This document shows, piece by piece, positions 6,037 to 14,124 of a DNA stretch of 21,310 nucleotides. Made by a program: the position numbers and the translations under genes. Position 1 is the first letter of the stretch. Every line of letters begins with the position of its first letter. The notes under the pieces were generated by a model that did not search any database, was not told the origin of the DNA, and saw only the letters and a list, made by a program, of their open reading frames with translations. The stretch spans positions 1 to 21,310 of the forward strand of contig JBAXKZ010000025.1 of assembly GCA_037135095.1 (NCBI GenBank), written 5' to 3'. This DNA is from CAIMZW01 sp037135095. GTDB lineage: Bacteria > Actinomycetota > Actinomycetes > Nanopelagicales > Nanopelagicaceae.

Positions 6037-8619
6037 ATGGCGAACCGATTGCTCCTCATAGATGGCCATTCGCTGGCATATCGGGCTTTCTATGCGCTGC
6101 CAGTTGAGAACTTCGCGACTTCTTCCGGGCAGCCGACCAATGCGGTCTATGGCTTTGCTTCGATGCTTTTCAATCTAATTCGTGATGAGAAACCGACCCA
6201 TATCGCAGCGGCCTTTGATATCTCGCGTAAAACCTTTCGCAGCGAAAAATTCCCGGAATATAAAGCGAATCGAAGCGCAACGCCCGATGCCTTCCGCTCC
6301 CAAACCAGTTTTCTCTTTGAGTTAGTTCACGCCATGGGAATTCGCCACTTTGCCGTTGAAGGGTTTGAAGCTGACGACATCATCGCCACCTTTGCAACCA
6401 AAGCCGAAGCCGCGGGCTTTGAAACCTTGATCTGCACGGGAGATCGTGACTCATTTCAGTTAGTTACCGAGAAGACCACGGTGCTCTATCCGCGCAAAGG
6501 GGTGGCTGATCTAGCTCGAATGACGCCAGCTGCGGTTGAAGAGAAGTACGGTTTGACGCCAGTTCAGTATCCAGACTTTGCTGCGCTGCGGGGGGACCCT
6601 AGCGATAACCTGCCATCGGTTCCAGGTGTCGGTGAGAAGACTGCGACTAAATGGATTCAAGATTTTGGTTCACTTTCAAAATTGGTATCCCGGGTTGATG
6701 AGATCAAAGGTAAAGCTGGCGATGCGCTCCGAGAGAATTTGGCAAATGTCTTGCTCAATCGCGAGCTAACGGAACTTCAGCGCACCATGTCTATCGATGC
6801 TGAAATTTCGGATTTGAAATGGCAAGGTGCAAATGCGCTCGAACTAAATGCCCTCCTTGAGTTGTTGGAGATTCGCGCCCTAAAGGAGCGGGCCAAGGCG
6901 CTAACCGGTGGCGACTCGGTCGCAGTTGCCTCGCCGATAATGGCGCCAGTTGTTTTGCATTCCGAGATCAATTCCGAGGAACTTGCTGAAATTCTTATCG
7001 GCCGAGTTGAGCCGATTGCTCTTGATGCGCTGATCCATGCAGGTGAGCTTCTGGAGTACGCCGTCGCCTTGAGTGAGAATGAAATATATGTGGTTCGAGA
7101 TTCAAGAATTGGTGACTGGTTTTCTGATTCAAGCCTGCCTAAATGGGTTCATGGTGGCAAAGAAATCTTGCGAAATCATGGTTGCCAAGGGATCGTCTTC
7201 GATACTGAACTTGCTGCATATCTAATTGCACCGGGGGGCCGTAACTTGACCTTGGCCGATCTCTCCGAACGCTTCCTCGGCCGAGTCAACGCCGAGCAAG
7301 CCCAGGATCTCTTTTCTCAATTTGATACTCAAGGCGTAGTAAGCATTTTGGCTCTGGTTCCAGTTTTAGTTAACTCGTTAAAAGAGCGGCAGATGGCCGA
7401 ACTTTTAACGCGACTTGAGATTCCGGTAATGGTCGACCTCGCCGAAATGGAAGCGATCGGAATTGGCGTGGATGCAGTGAAACTTGGTGAATTAGCCGCT
7501 TTTTTCCGCGGTGAAGTTGAGCGAGAGACCCAAGGCGCCCACCAGGCTGCAGGCAAGGAATTCAATGTGGGGTCGCCAAAGCAACTTCAAGCAATTCTTT
7601 TTGATGAATTGAATCTACCCAAGACTAAAAAAATTAAGACCGGCTATACAACCGATGCTGAAGGGCTGGAATGGCTGCTGGTAAAGACCGGCCATCCATT
7701 GCTCTCGCACCTGCTTCGAATCCGAGAGACCAGCAAACTACTTACCACGATCGAGAGTCTGATATCGGCGATTGCCGCAGATGGCCGGATTCATACTGAT
7801 TTTCAACAGACGGTGGCGGCAACAGGTCGGCTTTCATCAACTAATCCAAATCTTCAGAACATCCCAGTGCGCACTGAAGAGGGACGCAAGATTCGCGATT
7901 GCTTTGTGGCTCTCGCTCCATATACTGAATTATTGACCGCTGACTACAGTCAAATTGAGATGCGAATCATGGCTCATCTTTCAAATGATGCTGGATTGAT
8001 TGCCGCATTCAAAAGCGGCGAGGACCTCCACTCCACCGTCGCTTCATTGGTATTTGGCGTTAAAGCTGATCAAGTTGATCCCGAAATGCGTCGCCAGATC
8101 AAGGCGATGTCTTATGGATTGGCATATGGACTTTCTTCTTATGGATTGGCGCAACAACTTGATTTATCGCCCGCCGAAGCCAGCGCGCTGATGGAGAACT
8201 ACTTTGCCCGCTTTGGCGGTATTAGAGATTACTTAAAGACTGTCGTCGAAGCGGCTCGAGAAGTTGGATACACCGAAACCATTATGGGACGCAAGCGTTA
8301 CCTTCCAGATCTGACTCAAGAGAATCGCCAGCGACGAGAGATTGCCGAGCGCATGGCCCTTAACGCGCCGATTCAAGGATCAGCCGCCGACATTATAAAA
8401 GTGGCGATGATAAATACTAGAAGCGCAATGAAAGAACAATCATTGAAATCACGCTTGCTGCTTCAAGTTCATGATGAATTGATCTTTGAAATCTATCCCG
8501 GCGAAAAAGAGGTTCTTAGCGATTTAGTTAAGCGAGAGATGGGTTCGGCATTTAAGTTGTTAGTACCACTTGATGTAAATATCGGAACCGGGCTTAGCTG
8601 GGATCTAGCGGCGCATTAA
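6037..8619 (+). CDS. polA: DNA polymerase I
   Basis: An 860-residue DNA polymerase I for gap filling in excision repair and Okazaki-fragment processing. The 5' nuclease domain (about 1-290) shows LLLIDGHSLAYRAFYAL, FEADDIIATFA, CTGDRDSFQLV and GDPSDNLPSVPGVGEKTA. The middle 3'-5' exonuclease-like domain (about 300-460) looks inactive: the expected DxE of motif I reads ALDAL, although FDTELAAYLI is retained. In the polymerase domain, motif A has D636 (LTADYSQIEMR), the O-helix has K689 and Y693 (KAMSYGLAYG), and motif C has D813 (QVHDELIFE). Y693 sits where E. coli Pol I has F762, as in other actinobacteria. The ATG at 6037 fits the family N-terminus and the leaderless promoter. Its stop interlocks with that of the convergent MFS gene in TTAA (8616-8619). 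Confidence 0.97.
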   Translation: MANRLLLIDGHSLAYRAFYALPVENFATSSGQPTNAVYGFASMLFNLIRDEKPTHIAAAFDISRKTFRSEKFPEYKANRSATPDAFRSQTSFLFELVHAMGIRHFAVEGFEADDIIATFATKAEAAGFETLICTGDRDSFQLVTEKTTVLYPRKGVADLARMTPAAVEEKYGLTPVQYPDFAALRGDPSDNLPSVPGVGEKTATKWIQDFGSLSKLVSRVDEIKGKAGDALRENLANVLLNRELTELQRTMSIDAEISDLKWQGANALELNALLELLEIRALKERAKALTGGDSVAVASPIMAPVVLHSEINSEELAEILIGRVEPIALDALIHAGELLEYAVALSENEIYVVRDSRIGDWFSDSSLPKWVHGGKEILRNHGCQGIVFDTELAAYLIAPGGRNLTLADLSERFLGRVNAEQAQDLFSQFDTQGVVSILALVPVLVNSLKERQMAELLTRLEIPVMVDLAEMEAIGIGVDAVKLGELAAFFRGEVERETQGAHQAAGKEFNVGSPKQLQAILFDELNLPKTKKIKTGYTTDAEGLEWLLVKTGHPLLSHLLRIRETSKLLTTIESLISAIAADGRIHTDFQQTVAATGRLSSTNPNLQNIPVRTEEGRKIRDCFVALAPYTELLTADYSQIEMRIMAHLSNDAGLIAAFKSGEDLHSTVASLVFGVKADQVDPEMRRQIKAMSYGLAYGLSSYGLAQQLDLSPAEASALMENYFARFGGIRDYLKTVVEAAREVGYTETIMGRKRYLPDLTQENRQRREIAERMALNAPIQGSAADIIKVAMINTRSAMKEQSLKSRLLLQVHDELIFEIYPGEKEVLSDLVKREMGSAFKLLVPLDVNIGTGLSWDLAAH

Positions 8620-9842
8620 TTTTCAGCCGAAAGGAGATCGCCAATCGCTTCGGTATCAGCCTCTGGCGTTGGGATGCGATCGGCAGCTTTCAACCGGCTC
8701 TTTCCTAGGTTAATCACAACTAATCCGATTGCGATTGCTATCGAGGTTGTCGCCAAGCAATATCTAGGGGAGAAGTGCTCGGAAATATAACCGCCGCTGG
8801 TCTCACCCAGAGCGGCAAAGCTACCTTCCACCGTCCAGAGCCAACCCAGAGCCGCAACCGCTGAACCCCTGGGTCGAACCGCTTCGGTTATTTCCCAGTA
8901 GAAGACTTGGAGGCCGCCATTTACTATTCCAATAAAGGCAACGCAAATCATTAATCGCCAATCCGGAAAGGTAAATGGCAGCGGAAGCGTAAAAAGAAAC
9001 CAAGCCAAATACAAATTCCTAAAGGCTTTTAGCGATGAAGTCTTACGCGAAACCAAGCCGGCAACCAAACCACCGAGAACGGTGAAGCCAGCCAAAATTC
9101 CCAAGATCGTTCCAGTTCGGCCTGAGAGATTTTGCAACGTGGTAAATGCTGGAACGCCGATAAAGAATGCTCCCCAGCCGAAACCAATAAAGGCACCCTC
9201 CACCATTAACAATCGAATTGCTGGAACGCGCCAGATTGGAAGTTCGCCTTTCACCTTCTTCTCTGGAATCCAATTCTTGGTAGCCGGCAGGAGCGCCATC
9301 ATTCCGCCACCCAAGAACATGAAACCGGCGCAAATATTTAGTGCAAGCGCAGGGTGTTTTGAAAGAGCTAACGCGGTAACCAATACCGGGCCAATAACAC
9401 CAACTAAATTCATCATCGCGGTATCAATGGCATAAGCGGTTCGAATACTGCTTGGGGGAACCGTTATCTTCCACATCGGGCGAACGGAGAGATTTATCGG
9501 GGGAGCGGTGAAGCCCAAAATGAAGGCGAGCGCTATCAATTGAAACTTTCCATGGCCTAAGTTGAAGATAATAATCAACGTGCCATAAGCCGGCACAAAG
9601 GTGCGCAATGGCCATTTCAATCCCCAGCGATCCATGATTGAGCCGCGCAATCCAGCGGTTAATGCGCCCGAAAGTCCGTTTAATCCAACAGCTAGCCCGG
9701 CCAACGAAATGGAGTGAGTGGCATGCTGCACCTTGAAGTAGATGCCCAAGCCGATCATTCCGTAGGCCAATCGCGCCGGAAAGGCGCTAATTAACAGCAA
9801 TTGCGCCCCGCGAAGTCGCAAGATTTCTAGATATGAGCGCAT
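8616..9842 (-). CDS. Major facilitator superfamily (MFS) permease
   Basis: A 408-residue integral membrane protein with about 12 hydrophobic segments. An MFS motif-A-like loop, GSIMDRWGLKWPLR, lies between the second and third helices, and a long cytoplasmic loop (TKNWIPEKKVKGELP) falls near the middle. The N-terminus RSYLEILRLRGAQLLLISAFPARLAYG (split as RSYLEILRLRGAQ and LLLISAFPARLAYG) is typical of small-molecule or drug efflux MFS members, but the substrate cannot be read. The C-terminal tail is acidic (PEADTEAIGDLLSAEN). It lies on the opposite strand between polA and rpsA, which I recall as adjacent in Mycobacterium, so it may be a lineage-specific insertion. The ATG at 9842 is supported by TAAGAT six bases upstream. 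Confidence 0.85.
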   Translation of the reverse strand: MRSYLEILRLRGAQLLLISAFPARLAYGMIGLGIYFKVQHATHSISLAGLAVGLNGLSGALTAGLRGSIMDRWGLKWPLRTFVPAYGTLIIIFNLGHGKFQLIALAFILGFTAPPINLSVRPMWKITVPPSSIRTAYAIDTAMMNLVGVIGPVLVTALALSKHPALALNICAGFMFLGGGMMALLPATKNWIPEKKVKGELPIWRVPAIRLLMVEGAFIGFGWGAFFIGVPAFTTLQNLSGRTGTILGILAGFTVLGGLVAGLVSRKTSSLKAFRNLYLAWFLFTLPLPFTFPDWRLMICVAFIGIVNGGLQVFYWEITEAVRPRGSAVAALGWLWTVEGSFAALGETSGGYISEHFSPRYCLATTSIAIAIGLVVINLGKSRLKAADRIPTPEADTEAIGDLLSAEN

Positions 9843-9848
9843 TTGCTC

Positions 9849-9854
9849 ATCTTA
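9849..9854 (-). promoter_or_regulatory. -10 box for leaderless MFS gene (TAAGAT)
   Basis: On the minus strand, TAAGAT is followed by GAGCAA and then the ATG at 9842. This is the same 6-nt leaderless spacing as polA and coaE. No Shine-Dalgarno is present. Confidence 0.55.
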
Positions 9855-9876
9855 GCCCTTGGCGAAATAAGCTCGT

Positions 9877-9906
9877 TTGACCATTATTTGTGCGTAAAGG
9901 TACCCT
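9877..9906 (+). promoter_or_regulatory. Predicted rpsA promoter (-35 TTGACC, -10 TACCCT)
   Basis: TTGACC (9877-9882) and TACCCT (9901-9906) are 18 bases apart. Transcription would begin near 9913, giving a pyrimidine-rich leader of about 36 nt that ends in GGAG (9941-9944) before the TTG start. Unlike its neighbours, rpsA therefore has a proper leader and ribosome binding site. Confidence 0.65.
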
Positions 9907-9948
9907 TGCCTGTCCTATCCCTACTACTTCTATCCCAACTGGAGCACC

Positions 9949-11319
9949 TTGAGTACCTTCCAAATTACTGTAAATGATATTGGTTCAGCAGAAGACTTCT
10001 TAGCCGCTATTGAAGGCACCATCAAGAATTTTAATGATGGCGATTTAGTTTCCGGAATTGTCGTACAAGTTGATCGCGAAGAGGTCCTTCTCGACATTGG
10101 CTATAAGACCGAGGGTGTAATCCCTTCCCGCGAACTATCAATTCGTCACGATATTGATCCCTCCGAAATCGTCAAGGTTGGCGATCGCGTTGAGGCTTTG
10201 GTTCTCCAGAAGGAAGATAAAGAAGGTCGATTGATTCTCTCCAAGAAGCGAGCTCAATACGAGCGCGCCTGGGGCGAAATCGAAGGCAAGAAGGAGCGGG
10301 ACGAAGTTGTCACCGGTATTGTTATTGAAGTTGTTAAGGGTGGTTTGATTGTAGATATCGGACTTCGCGGTTTCTTGCCTGCCTCTTTGGTAGAAATGCG
10401 TCGCGTCCGCGATCTAACGCCATACATTGGCAAGCAGGTTGAAGCTCGCATCATCGAACTCGATAAGAACCGCAACAACGTTGTGCTCTCTCGTCGCGCC
10501 TACCTCGAGCAGACTCAATCCGAATCACGCACCACTTTCTTAAATCAGCTACTTAAGGGCCAGGTTCGTTCTGGCGTTGTCTCCTCAATCGTTAACTTTG
10601 GTGCCTTCGTTGACCTTGGTGGCGTCGATGGTTTGGTTCACGTCTCTGAACTTTCATGGAAGCACATCGATCATCCATCCGAAGTTGTTGAAGTTGGCGA
10701 CGAGGTAACGGTCGAAGTTCTTGAAGTTGATTTCGAGCGCGAGCGCGTTTCACTCTCTTTGAAGGCCACCCAAGAAGATCCTTGGCAGGCATTTGCTCGT
10801 ACCCACACCATCAACCAAGTTGTCCCTGGTGAAGTTACCAAACTCGTTCCCTTTGGCGCCTTCGTTCGCGTCTTTGAAGGAATCGAAGGTTTGGTTCACA
10901 TCTCCGAATTGGCCGAACGCCACGTCGAGATTCCAGAGCAGGTTGTTCAGGTTGGCGATGAGCTCTTTGTAAAGATTATTGATATCGATCTTGAGCGACG
11001 TCGGATCTCACTCTCATTAAAGCAGGCCAACGAGGGCCACGAAGTTGAGATCGAAGCATTCGATCCAACCCAATACGGAATGCCAGCTCGTTACGATGCT
11101 GAAGGTAACTTCATCTACCCTGAAGGCTTCGATGCTGATTCGCAAGAATGGCAACCAGGCTTTGAAAGCCAACGCGAAGCTTGGGAGCGTCAGTACGCTG
11201 AAGCACAGGCGCGATTCTTGGCTCACAAGAAGCAGAAGGAAGAGGCCAAAGCAGCCGACGCTGCCGCGGAATCAGCACCTTATGTCTCCGAGAGCGAAGC
11301 GGCGCCAGTCGCGGAATAA
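9949..11319 (+). CDS. rpsA: 30S ribosomal protein S1
   Basis: A 456-residue S1-domain protein that helps the 30S subunit bind mRNA. Four S1 repeats are visible, at about residues 32-103 (GIVVQVDREEVLLDIGYKTEG), 119-188 (GIVIEVVKGGLIVDIGLRGF), 204-274 (GVVSSIVNFGAFVDLGGVDG) and 289-361 (GEVTKLVPFGAFVRVFEGIEG), followed by a Glu/Ala-rich tail. Each quoted block is the first half of its repeat. This four-repeat form is typical of actinobacteria, against six in E. coli. The TTG start at 9949 has GGAG four bases upstream and fits the family N-terminus (INDIGSAEDFLAAI-like). Codons look highly selected. It is transcribed alone, between its own promoter and a strong terminator. Confidence 0.97.
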   Translation: MSTFQITVNDIGSAEDFLAAIEGTIKNFNDGDLVSGIVVQVDREEVLLDIGYKTEGVIPSRELSIRHDIDPSEIVKVGDRVEALVLQKEDKEGRLILSKKRAQYERAWGEIEGKKERDEVVTGIVIEVVKGGLIVDIGLRGFLPASLVEMRRVRDLTPYIGKQVEARIIELDKNRNNVVLSRRAYLEQTQSESRTTFLNQLLKGQVRSGVVSSIVNFGAFVDLGGVDGLVHVSELSWKHIDHPSEVVEVGDEVTVEVLEVDFERERVSLSLKATQEDPWQAFARTHTINQVVPGEVTKLVPFGAFVRVFEGIEGLVHISELAERHVEIPEQVVQVGDELFVKIIDIDLERRRISLSLKQANEGHEVEIEAFDPTQYGMPARYDAEGNFIYPEGFDADSQEWQPGFESQREAWERQYAEAQARFLAHKKQKEEAKAADAAAESAPYVSESEAAPVAE

Positions 11320-11329
11320 CGCACTGACC

Positions 11330-11344
11330 GGCCGAGAATCGGCC
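11330..11344 (+). other. Small hairpin just after rpsA
   Basis: GGCCGA (11330-11335) pairs with TCGGCC (11339-11344) around the loop GAA, ten bases after the rpsA stop and just ahead of the main terminator. It has no T-run and may protect the 3' end of the message or assist termination. Confidence 0.55.
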
Positions 11345-11355
11345 CAACTAGAGTT

Positions 11356-11390
11356 AAAGGCCCTGACATTAGTCGGGGCCTTTTTCTTTT
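11356..11390 (+). terminator. Rho-independent terminator of rpsA
   Basis: AAAGGCCCTGAC (11356-11367) pairs over 12 positions (one T-G) with GTCGGGGCCTTT (11372-11383) around the loop ATTA. It is followed directly by a T-rich tract to 11390 (TTTTTCTTTT). It separates rpsA from the coaE operon. Confidence 0.93.
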
Positions 11391-11428
11391 GACTCCCATG
11401 GTCATCTGCGGCTGTCAGCCTCGGTAGG

Positions 11429-11434
11429 TAGGCT
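11429..11434 (+). promoter_or_regulatory. -10 box for leaderless coaE operon (TAGGCT)
   Basis: TAGGCT is followed by TCGTAG and then the GTG at 11441, the 6-nt leaderless spacing. It would drive the coaE-uvrB-uvrA-uvrC-rapZ-yvcK-whiA run. No clear -35 or Shine-Dalgarno is seen. Confidence 0.55.
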
Positions 11435-11440
11435 TCGTAG

Positions 11441-12040
11441 GTGCTACTTGTTGCTCTGACTGGCGGGATCGGATCTGGCAAATCCCACGCCGCCGCCTTC
11501 TTCGCCGACCTTGGGGCCATTGTTGTTGACTCCGATCAACTCGCTCGCGAGGTCGTAGAACGTGGCACTTCGGGCTTTGATGAGATTGTGGCCCGCTTTG
11601 GCGATGAGGTCCTAACTCAAGGCAATCTAGATCGTAAGAAATTGGGGGAGATTGTCTTCGCCGATCCCATTGCTCTGGCCGATCTCGAAGCGATCACTCA
11701 CCCACTAATACGTGAGGCTCTGGCTCAAATAGTTAGTTCGGCACCAGAGAACTCCATCATTATTAATCAAATTCCTTTGCTCGTTGAAACCGATGGCAAA
11801 TCTCGCTTTGACCTGGTCATTGCAATTGTTGCCCCCGAAGAGCTGCGCCATTCACGCTTGATCGAGCGCGGGATGAAGAGCTATGAAATTCGACAACGGA
11901 TCGCTGCACAAGCTTCGGACGAGGCTCGAATCGCTATTGCCGATCATGTAATCACAAATGATGGTGATGAAGATAAATTGCTAAGACAAGTAGAAAATAT
12001 CTGGGAAGATTTTCTCCTACCCAGAGTCCCCGGGTTTTAA
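11441..12040 (+). CDS. coaE: Dephospho-CoA kinase
   Basis: A 199-residue cytoplasmic kinase that phosphorylates the ribose 3'-OH of dephospho-CoA, the last step of coenzyme A synthesis. The P-loop is GGIGSGKS (8-15), VDSDQLAREVV is the substrate-side DxD region, and LADLEAITHPLIR and RIAAQASDEAR are family motifs of the CoA and lid domains. The length is that of the stand-alone enzyme; the C-terminal extension found in Mycobacterium CoaE is absent. The GTG start at 11441 fits the family N-terminus (LLVALTGGIGSGKS) and a leaderless promoter. Its stop overlaps the uvrB start as TAATG (12038-12042), so uvrB is probably translated by re-initiation. Confidence 0.95.
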   Translation: MLLVALTGGIGSGKSHAAAFFADLGAIVVDSDQLAREVVERGTSGFDEIVARFGDEVLTQGNLDRKKLGEIVFADPIALADLEAITHPLIREALAQIVSSAPENSIIINQIPLLVETDGKSRFDLVIAIVAPEELRHSRLIERGMKSYEIRQRIAAQASDEARIAIADHVITNDGDEDKLLRQVENIWEDFLLPRVPGF

Positions 12041-14124
12041 TGCGACCGGTAACAGATCTTGAGCGAAAGGTTAATCCTTTCCAAGTCATCAGCGATTACA
12101 TCCCATCCGGCGATCAACCCACAGCTATAGCCGAACTCGTTACTCGAATTGAACGTGGCGATCAAGATGTGGTTTTGCTTGGTGCCACCGGAACCGGAAA
12201 GTCAGCGACGACGGCCTGGCTAATTGAAAAATTGCAACGCCCAACGTTGGTACTGGCGCCAAATAAGACCTTGGCTGCGCAATTAGCCAATGAATTTCGC
12301 GAGCTTATGCCCAACAACGCAGTGGAGTATTTCGTCTCCTATTACGACTATTACCAACCCGAAGCCTATGTTCCTCAGACCGATACCTTCATTGAAAAAG
12401 ACAGTTCAGTCAATAGCGAGGTAGAACGGCTTCGCCATTCCGCTACTAATTCCTTGTTAACCAGGCGAGATGTAATTGTTGTCGCGACTGTTTCCTGCAT
12501 CTATGGCTTAGGAACGCCGCAGGAATATGTAGATCGCATGGTGCGCCTTAAAGTGGGGGATAGCATCGAACGAAATGCCCTCCTTCGAAGATTCGTCGAT
12601 ATCCAATACAAGCGAAACGATATTGCGTTTGAACGTGGCACTTTCCGAGTACGCGGCGATACGATTGAAATTATTCCGATGTATGAAGAGCTAGCGCTGC
12701 GAATTGAAATGTTTGGCGATGAGATCGAACGGATTATGACGCTCCATCCGTTAACTGGCGAGATTGTTCGCGACGAATCCGAAATGTATGTCTTTCCCGC
12801 GAGCCACTACTCCGCCGGCCCAGAAACTATGGAACGAGCTATTGCGGCCATCGATATCGAGATGGAGAGCAAGGTTGCCGAGTTCGAGCTCCAAAATAAG
12901 CTCCTTGAAGCGCAACGAATTCGGATGCGAACCACCTTTGATATCGAGATGATGCGCCAACTTGGCTTCTGCTCAGGTATTGAGAATTACTCCAGACATA
13001 TTGACGGCCGCTCACCTGGATCGGCACCTAACTGTCTCCTGGACTATTTCCCCGAAGACTTCTTAGTGGTAATTGATGAATCTCATGTGACGGTTCCACA
13101 AATCGGTGCCATGCATGAAGGCGATGCCTCCAGAAAACGAACCTTGGTCGAGCATGGCTTCCGGCTGCCGAGCGCCATGGATAATCGGCCGCTGCGCTTT
13201 GATGAGTTTCTAGAGCGCAAAGGTCAGACCGTCTACCTCTCAGCGACGCCGGGCAAATACGAGATGGCAAAGGTCGAAGGCGATGTTGTCGAACAAGTCA
13301 TTCGACCAACTGGATTGATAGATCCACAAATTATTTTGAAACCGATCAAAGGACAGATCGATGATCTCCTTCACGAGATTAATATCCGCGCAGCTAAAAA
13401 TGAGCGCGTACTGGTAACTACGCTGACTAAAAAGATGTCCGAGGATTTAACTGATTACCTTTTGGGCTTGGGCGTGAAGGTCCGCTACCTCCACTCCGAG
13501 GTCGATACCCTGCGCCGAGTTGAGTTGCTGCGAGAGCTTCGCTCCGGGGAATATGATGTGCTGATCGGAATTAACTTGCTTCGCGAAGGTCTTGATCTAC
13601 CTGAAGTCTCCTTAGTTGCGATCTTAGATGCCGACAAAGAAGGTTTCTTGCGTTCGGCGACCGCACTGATTCAAACAATTGGTCGAGCTGCGCGAAATGT
13701 CTCCGGCGAGGTTCACATGTATGCCGACAATCTGACTAAGTCGATGGCACAAGCTATCGATGAGACCAATCGACGCCGTGATAAGCAGATTGCGTACAAC
13801 ACCCTTCATGGAATTGATCCCACCCCCCTTCGAAAGAAGATCGCCGATATCACCGATTTAATTACCCGCGAAATTGCCGATACCGAAGAGCTAACAGTCG
13901 CGGCAAATCGAAGCTCTCGTTCGCCAAAGAGTGTTGCAATCGGAATACACGCCAAGGATCTGGCCTCTCTGCCAAGACAAGAACTAATGGCTCTCATAGA
14001 ATCCCTCACGGACCAGATGCGGTCCTCGGCGGCCGATCTGCAATTTGAATTGGCTGCCAGGCTACGAGATGAGATTCGCGAATTGAAGCGTGAGCTCCGA
14101 GGGATGGAAGAGGCTGGCACGTGA
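12040..14124 (+). CDS. uvrB: Excinuclease ABC subunit UvrB
   Basis: A 694-residue damage-verification helicase of nucleotide excision repair. It is loaded by UvrA and then binds UvrC. Walker A is GATGTGKS (48-55), and the beta-hairpin region VEYFVSYYDYYQPEAYVP that clamps the DNA strand follows it. VVIDESHVTVPQ is the DEAD-like Walker B, VYLSATPG is motif III, and LIQTIGRAARN is motif VI. The C-terminal UVR domain (about 655-690, DLQFELAARLRDEIRELKREL) mediates UvrC contact. The length is standard. Start and stop overlap both neighbours: TAATG with coaE and GTGA with uvrA. Confidence 0.97.
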   Translation: MRPVTDLERKVNPFQVISDYIPSGDQPTAIAELVTRIERGDQDVVLLGATGTGKSATTAWLIEKLQRPTLVLAPNKTLAAQLANEFRELMPNNAVEYFVSYYDYYQPEAYVPQTDTFIEKDSSVNSEVERLRHSATNSLLTRRDVIVVATVSCIYGLGTPQEYVDRMVRLKVGDSIERNALLRRFVDIQYKRNDIAFERGTFRVRGDTIEIIPMYEELALRIEMFGDEIERIMTLHPLTGEIVRDESEMYVFPASHYSAGPETMERAIAAIDIEMESKVAEFELQNKLLEAQRIRMRTTFDIEMMRQLGFCSGIENYSRHIDGRSPGSAPNCLLDYFPEDFLVVIDESHVTVPQIGAMHEGDASRKRTLVEHGFRLPSAMDNRPLRFDEFLERKGQTVYLSATPGKYEMAKVEGDVVEQVIRPTGLIDPQIILKPIKGQIDDLLHEINIRAAKNERVLVTTLTKKMSEDLTDYLLGLGVKVRYLHSEVDTLRRVELLRELRSGEYDVLIGINLLREGLDLPEVSLVAILDADKEGFLRSATALIQTIGRAARNVSGEVHMYADNLTKSMAQAIDETNRRRDKQIAYNTLHGIDPTPLRKKIADITDLITREIADTEELTVAANRSSRSPKSVAIGIHAKDLASLPRQELMALIESLTDQMRSSAADLQFELAARLRDEIRELKRELRGMEEAGT

